A stretch of 64,000 nt of DNA from Ostrinia nubilalis (taxonomy: Eukaryota; Arthropoda; Insecta; Lepidoptera; Crambidae), in contig NC_087095.1 in NCBI RefSeq assembly GCF_963855985.1, forward strand, positions 9,000,001-9,064,000, written 5' to 3'. A program made the translations under genes and the position numbers. The stretch's first letter is position 1. The number at the start of each line of letters is the position of its first letter. The notes beneath the pieces are model-generated. The model saw only the letters and a list, made by a program, of their open reading frames with translations. It had not been told where the DNA came from and searched no databases. Below, piece after piece: positions 39,301 to 45,300 of the stretch.

Positions 39301-42300
39301 GTAACAAGAGCTCTAAAGTATTCGCAAGAGATCTGCCTGTTGCAAAGCCTACAAACCAAGGTGAAGACCGAGGATGGCAGAGACATCTCGTTGGGGTCTG
39401 AGTTATTGGAAGAGGTTGAGAAGTTCTACGGACGGAAGATACGGAATGTACGGAAGTTGTACGTACACCTGTCACAAATATAGCCGAAGACCCAAGAGCT
39501 AGATTGACCCGACACTATACCGAAGATATCCCGACTGTACAAGATTAGAATGGCTCTCAAACAGCTGAAAAACAACAAGGCACAGGGTGATGACTGATGA
39601 TGGAATCACGGCTGAGCTTCTGAAAGGAACGCCGGTACTAAAGGCTCTTCAGAAGCTGTTTTATTCCGTCATCCTCGAGGGAAAAACGTCTACGGCATGG
39701 CACAGAAGTGTGGTGATACTCATCTTCAAAAAAGGCGACAAAACTTTATTGAAGGATTATAGACCCATCTCACTTCTGAGCCATGTCTACAAGCTGTTTT
39801 CGAGGGTCATCACGAATCGTCTCATTCATGATCTGTCAACGTCGTTATTAGTCGTCGTCGATCATACTGCCTCGTCTCATCTCTTTATTTTTTCTTGAGT
39901 AGAGTTTTAAAATGCATAAATTTATTATTCAAATCATTTTATGTTAAAGGTACCAACGCAACGATAAGAACGGATTTTTTATTTTTAAATAAAGCTTAAT
40001 TTTAACACTATTAAGAACTATGCTACATGGATCTTTTATTTTCGTGTAAATACTGCGGAAATTTGCGAGAATAAGAACTATGCTATATGGTTCCTTCAAG
40101 ACTAACCTAATTTGCATTATTCAAAAAAGAACAAAACTCTTTGGTTCTGTTTATTTATAAAAAAATTGTAACTATTTTTGCTAAATGGAACCAACCAACA
40201 TTGGTTCTGGTTTGCATAATTAGTTTAATTAAGTGTTTAGGGACCATGCTGTTTAGTTCTTTATAGTTTTTTAAAAGTTGGCCAAAGCGGGTTGGTTCCG
40301 CAAGTGACAGTGCTGTATCTCTGTTAATAATAATAATAATAATAAATACTCTTTATTGCACACCACAGTGTAAAAAGAAACAGAAAGAAAAGGAACACAT
40401 AAGGTACAATTAGGCGGTCTTATCGCTATGAAGCGATCTCTTCCAGACAACCTATAGAGAGGACAGTTACTTAAAACAGATGAAGGGGAAGGCGGTGTCG
40501 ACACTAATGAAATAAATAATAATAAACAAAAGTGTAAAATTTAACCCAAAATAATACATACAAATAACATAAAATATATTAATATATACATACATATACA
40601 TATAACATATAATATATACATACACATACAATTCTTGATACGAACCAAAGATAGAACTAGATAGCCAACAGAAAATAGATATGAATTTTAAGAAGCTAAA
40701 AGGAATAGAGATGTAGGGAAATTAAGGTAGCAACGTGAGGAAGTGAGACTTGAGTCTTTTCTTAAAAATAGGAAGTGACTCAGATTGCCGAATAGACATC
40801 GGCAAGGCGTTCCATAGACGGATAGCTTGAACAGTGAAAGATCGCGTATAGGAATGTGAGGTGTGAGAAGGAAAATTAAGATGGAGTTTTTTTGACGACC
40901 GCATTTCGTGACCCAGAGCCGACTGCATAAATTGAAAACGCTCCTGTAAATGTAACACGTTTAAACGCTCTGTTGTTAGTCGTTGTAAATGAACCAAATT
41001 TTTTTACAAGATAGAATGCGTTATTTGAGCGCCATCTATGTACTTAACTCAATTTCACTCAAACTGTGGGTTGGTTCCCGTTTGCATAAATGGGTCCTAT
41101 TATAAAGGCGAAAGTTTGGATGTCTGGATGTCATGATGTCTGGATGTTTGTTACACTTTCACGTAAAAATACTGAACGGATTTTGTTGAAACTGTATAGT
41201 ATTATTGTTTATAACCCAGATTATCATAAAGGCTATAATTTATGACGATATGTGACAAATAAATTTCAATAAATAAATAAGACGTGTCTAAAAAGCGCCA
41301 TCTATCGTCATTGGTTAAAATCATCTACAGCGCCGGACAAACTACTGTTTTTGACGTTCGTAAATAAATGTAAGTAAATAACGCCATCTATCAATATGAT
41401 ATCTAACGGGGGTAAAACGAGGTCCACGCGTACGAAGTTGCGGGCGGCCGCTAGTGCAATGTGTACTAAATTACTAAAAAAGTAAAAATCCTCTTGATCA
41501 ATGAAAAAAGTAGCATCTGTTTACTTGGGTGAATTAATTCGTGAAAACCCAGGTGAACTGAATCGACTAAAGTCGTACTTGTTCATTTCTGACGACACTA
41601 AAAATCCATCCAGGTGACTAAATTGCACCTTAATGACTTTTCCTGACGTGAAAAAAAAAACCGAATGTACAGTAGAATCCCGACTATCTGGATCAATTAA
41701 AACCAGGGGTGTTCCGGATAATCGATTTCAAAGTAAAATCTTACAATAATAACTTTTTACAATGGAAAGGGTTGACAACCCTTTCATTATTTAGAGTCTA
41801 AAAATCTAAATTTTAGACCATTGGATGAATCCATTTCTTTTAACAATGAACTAAGACAAAGTCCATACCGTGTTACGGTGGCGGCGCCTTCCATTTTTAT
41901 GGATCCAGACCCTAAATCGGTAATTAGAAACTGTGAAGAATGAGTCCGGATAATCGAGATTCTACTGTAGATAGATGTAGGATTATTCCTGTTTCGCTCT
42001 AATGTCCTCAACATTAGCGGAAAAGTGTGCCCACATTGGCAAACACAAGTTCATCACTACCAAAAGAAGAAGAATATCTACAAATGCAACAATCAACCCT
42101 CGGCAGGTCTCCAACGCCTGCGCAGCGTCCCAGGACGCTGGGAGCCACCAGAGGGCGCCACTGACCGCCTGTGCGTCGAGGTCGGCGCGGGCGCATACAT
42201 CGAGGTGTCGCACCCGACGCCGCAAGGAGACCAAGTGTCAGTTATCTTGAAATTTTTGCTCACCAAGCTGTTGATAAGTATTACCAGGCCTGTTCATCTC

Positions 42301-45300
42301 CGCGAGTTTGCATCGAAAACAAAACACGCGCGACGACCCCTCCTGAGGTACCTAATCGACAGGTCAATCACGAGCGAGTATTGACGTACGCACGTGTATT
42401 CTTCACCCATTTGCATTGTAAAGACAATAAACTATATATAAAAAAGGTGGTGTAATTAATACTGTGCAGTATTTTTTAACTGCCTGAATAATAATAGAAA
42501 ATCATGCTTATTCATGTATTTACTCCGCCATTTTCCGCAGTTTGGCACCTCACGTCACACATCATTTTACCGAAGTCAGCCCTATGCCTTCGGCGCAGTA
42601 CCGAACACTGACGTTTGTCAACAAAATGGTGCTCGACTATTGAGACAAGCTAAATTATACCATATTGTTAACGACATTAAGCATACATTTTTTAAATACC
42701 TTTGCGAAAAAAGTCTTATGCACGTAGTACTTGTAATTATTCTGTGGTATTACTATAAGATGTACTTAGGCCCTTTCCAGGGCGCTTATACACGTCCCAA
42801 ATATACCTTGCCCTACCACCACTTTGGGACAACATATGAGCTGGTGCTGAGAAAAAGTAGCGGAAGAAACTCAGTCCTTAGTAACAGACGTGTTGATATC
42901 ACCGATCAATTGACGTACTTTTTAAAACAATATATTGTCAAAACGAGACTCCCCCATAGATTTTGTATGGCAATACAAGCAAGTGACATCACTATTTTGT
43001 CAACTTAAAAATCTTAATTTACAGGTAATTTATATACATAAAAAAAAAGTTTTTAAGACCAAAATGAAGTGTTTTCTTACTCGATTGCGCCAGAAGGAGG
43101 GTTTGAAAATTTTATTGTAAATAACTTGAAAAAATCGAACTGCCTAAGCGCTCCTGCACACCGCGCCGACGCCGCACCCCTACACTGTTCATACGCGCCG
43201 CGTAAAGCCCGCCGCCGCGCCGCCACCGCGCCGTCAAAGCATAATTTACTAACAACAGTACAGTGGACCGGCAAAATTATGCTTTGACGGCGCGGCGGCG
43301 GCGCGGCAGCGGGCTTCACGCGGCGCGTATAAACAGTGCAAAGGCGCGGGGGCGGCGCGGCGGCGGCGTCGTGTGCAGGAGCGCTAAGGCGGGAATTGAA
43401 CCCACGACCTTCCGCTTGCCGAGCGACTGCTCTTTCAACTGAGCCAAGAAGGAGGGTTATTAAAAAAGCTGCGATTTCGAATTATACAGGGTGGAATTTT
43501 GTAATGCCACCTGGAGGGAAAGTACCCTTAATACTGTAGGTAGAAAATTTTACTGAAAGAAAACATTCCTTTATTTTTGAAAAGAAAGAGAACTGCATTC
43601 AAAGATTTTTGAATTTTTTTCGAAAATTTACCACCATACCATACAATTTGCTGTAAATAATTACAATAATTTAAGATTTCATGGTTTTCCTTTCATTTGA
43701 TTTATCAAGTTTGTTTGAGAGATTTCATCTTTATACTTAACCCTAACGATCGATGCAATAAAAATACAGGGTGTTATTTTCAACAGATTTTAGTAGGTTA
43801 GATTCCCGAGTGTAGCAAGCAAATTTTTGAAAATCTTTGAATGCAGTTCTATTTCTTTTCAAAAATAAAGGAATGTTTTCTTTGAGCAAAATTTTCTATC
43901 TACAGTATTAAGAGTACTTTCCCTTTAGGTGGTATTACAAAATTCCACCCTGTATATTGTGTTCATGGCGTCTGCTAGCTTATCAATCTGTATTCCAGTG
44001 ACCAAGCGGGCGGCATCCGCGTGCACTGCGCGCCGGTGGCGGGCGGGCGCGCGGTGGCGGCGGCGGGCGAGGCGCGCGCGGCCTTCGCGGCGCACGCGCG
44101 TGCCTTAGCCTACGACTGCGAGTTGGACGCCGTGCTGGACAGTGTGGTTGGGAACAGGAAGGACTGCTTCGTGTCTGTCAGAGGTATTGCTCTTTAAGGC
44201 CTATTCAGACCTAAGCGGTATTCGCTACCGTCTGCGGCAGAGAAAACCCAGTGGGTATGCGGTAATAATACTGTTCAGACCTAAGCGGTATTCGCTGCCG
44301 TCTGCGGCAGAGAAAACCCAGTGGGTATGCGGTAATATTACTGTTCATACCGAATCATCACTGCGAATATCGCTCAGGTCGCTCTAGCCGCGATACTTGA
44401 TACTAAATACCTGAGCGAAACCCGCGCGGTATGTACCTCTACCCACAGCGGCAGCGAATATCGCTCAGGTATCTCTAGCCGCGATACTGGATACTAAATA
44501 CCTGAGCGAAACCCGCGCGGTATGTACCTCTACCCACAGCGGCAGCGAATATCGATTAGGTCGCTCTAGCCGCGATACTGGATACTAAATACCTGAGCGA
44601 AACCCGCGCGGTATGTACCTCTACCCACAGCGGCAGCGAATATCGCTCAGGTCGCTCTAGCCGCGATACTGGATACTAAATACCTGAGCGAAACCCGCGC
44701 GGTATGTACCTCTACCCACAGCGGCAGCGAATATCGATTAGGTCTGAATAGGCCTTTATTCGTTCGTTCATTCGTTTCAGCCAAATGACGTCCACTGCTG
44801 GACAAAGGCCTCCCCCCAGAGCCCCGATTGCGCTAAAAATTTTCATCTTCAACGCGCCCGGACGACGAACGAACAACAGCTGTTTTGACAAATCCGTATC
44901 GCGGTGTCGTTTTGCCAGCTATAGTCTGGACTCTGAGCACGTAGAATTTTGTCCAATGACCCCAAGCTACCCATCCTTATCGCTCGCGAGTAATTATGTT
45001 GCTGTCGCGCTCGCACACTCACTGCGGGGCGCCCGTCGCACAGTCGCGACAGCAATATAATTACGCGCGAGCGATAAGGATGGGTAGCTTGGGGTCATTG
45101 GACAAAATTCTACGTCCTCAGAGTCCAGACTATAGATGAAAGTTTCATCATGAAACGAAGCATAGACTTAAACGTAAAGCTAAATATCTCATGTGACAAT
45201 GAAAATACTAGGAAGGTACGTCCATTACCGTGATACCGAATTTGCACCTCAGCTGGAATGAGAAACGAGGCGCAACTGGAGAAGAAGCGCCAATGAATTG

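Larger units (their letters stand above)
37279..41097. mobile_element. 3.8 kb TIR element carrying two LINE insertions
   Basis: GGACCCATTTATGCAAACAA (continuing to AACCCACAG, 34 bp) starts at 37279 and its inverse, with two mismatches, ends at 41097. The remaining own sequence (37279-37925, 39860-40320) is rich in GGTTCT/GGTTCC words. No transposase ORF remains. The outer flanks (CCTACTAAT / TATTATAAAGGCGAAAG) fit together into one interspersed repeat, so this element inserted into that repeat. Confidence 0.65.

Noticed and set aside
42514..43008. 164-codon open frame in intron 10
   Set aside because: The sequence is interspersed repeat; no domain, no splice context, and mixed composition.
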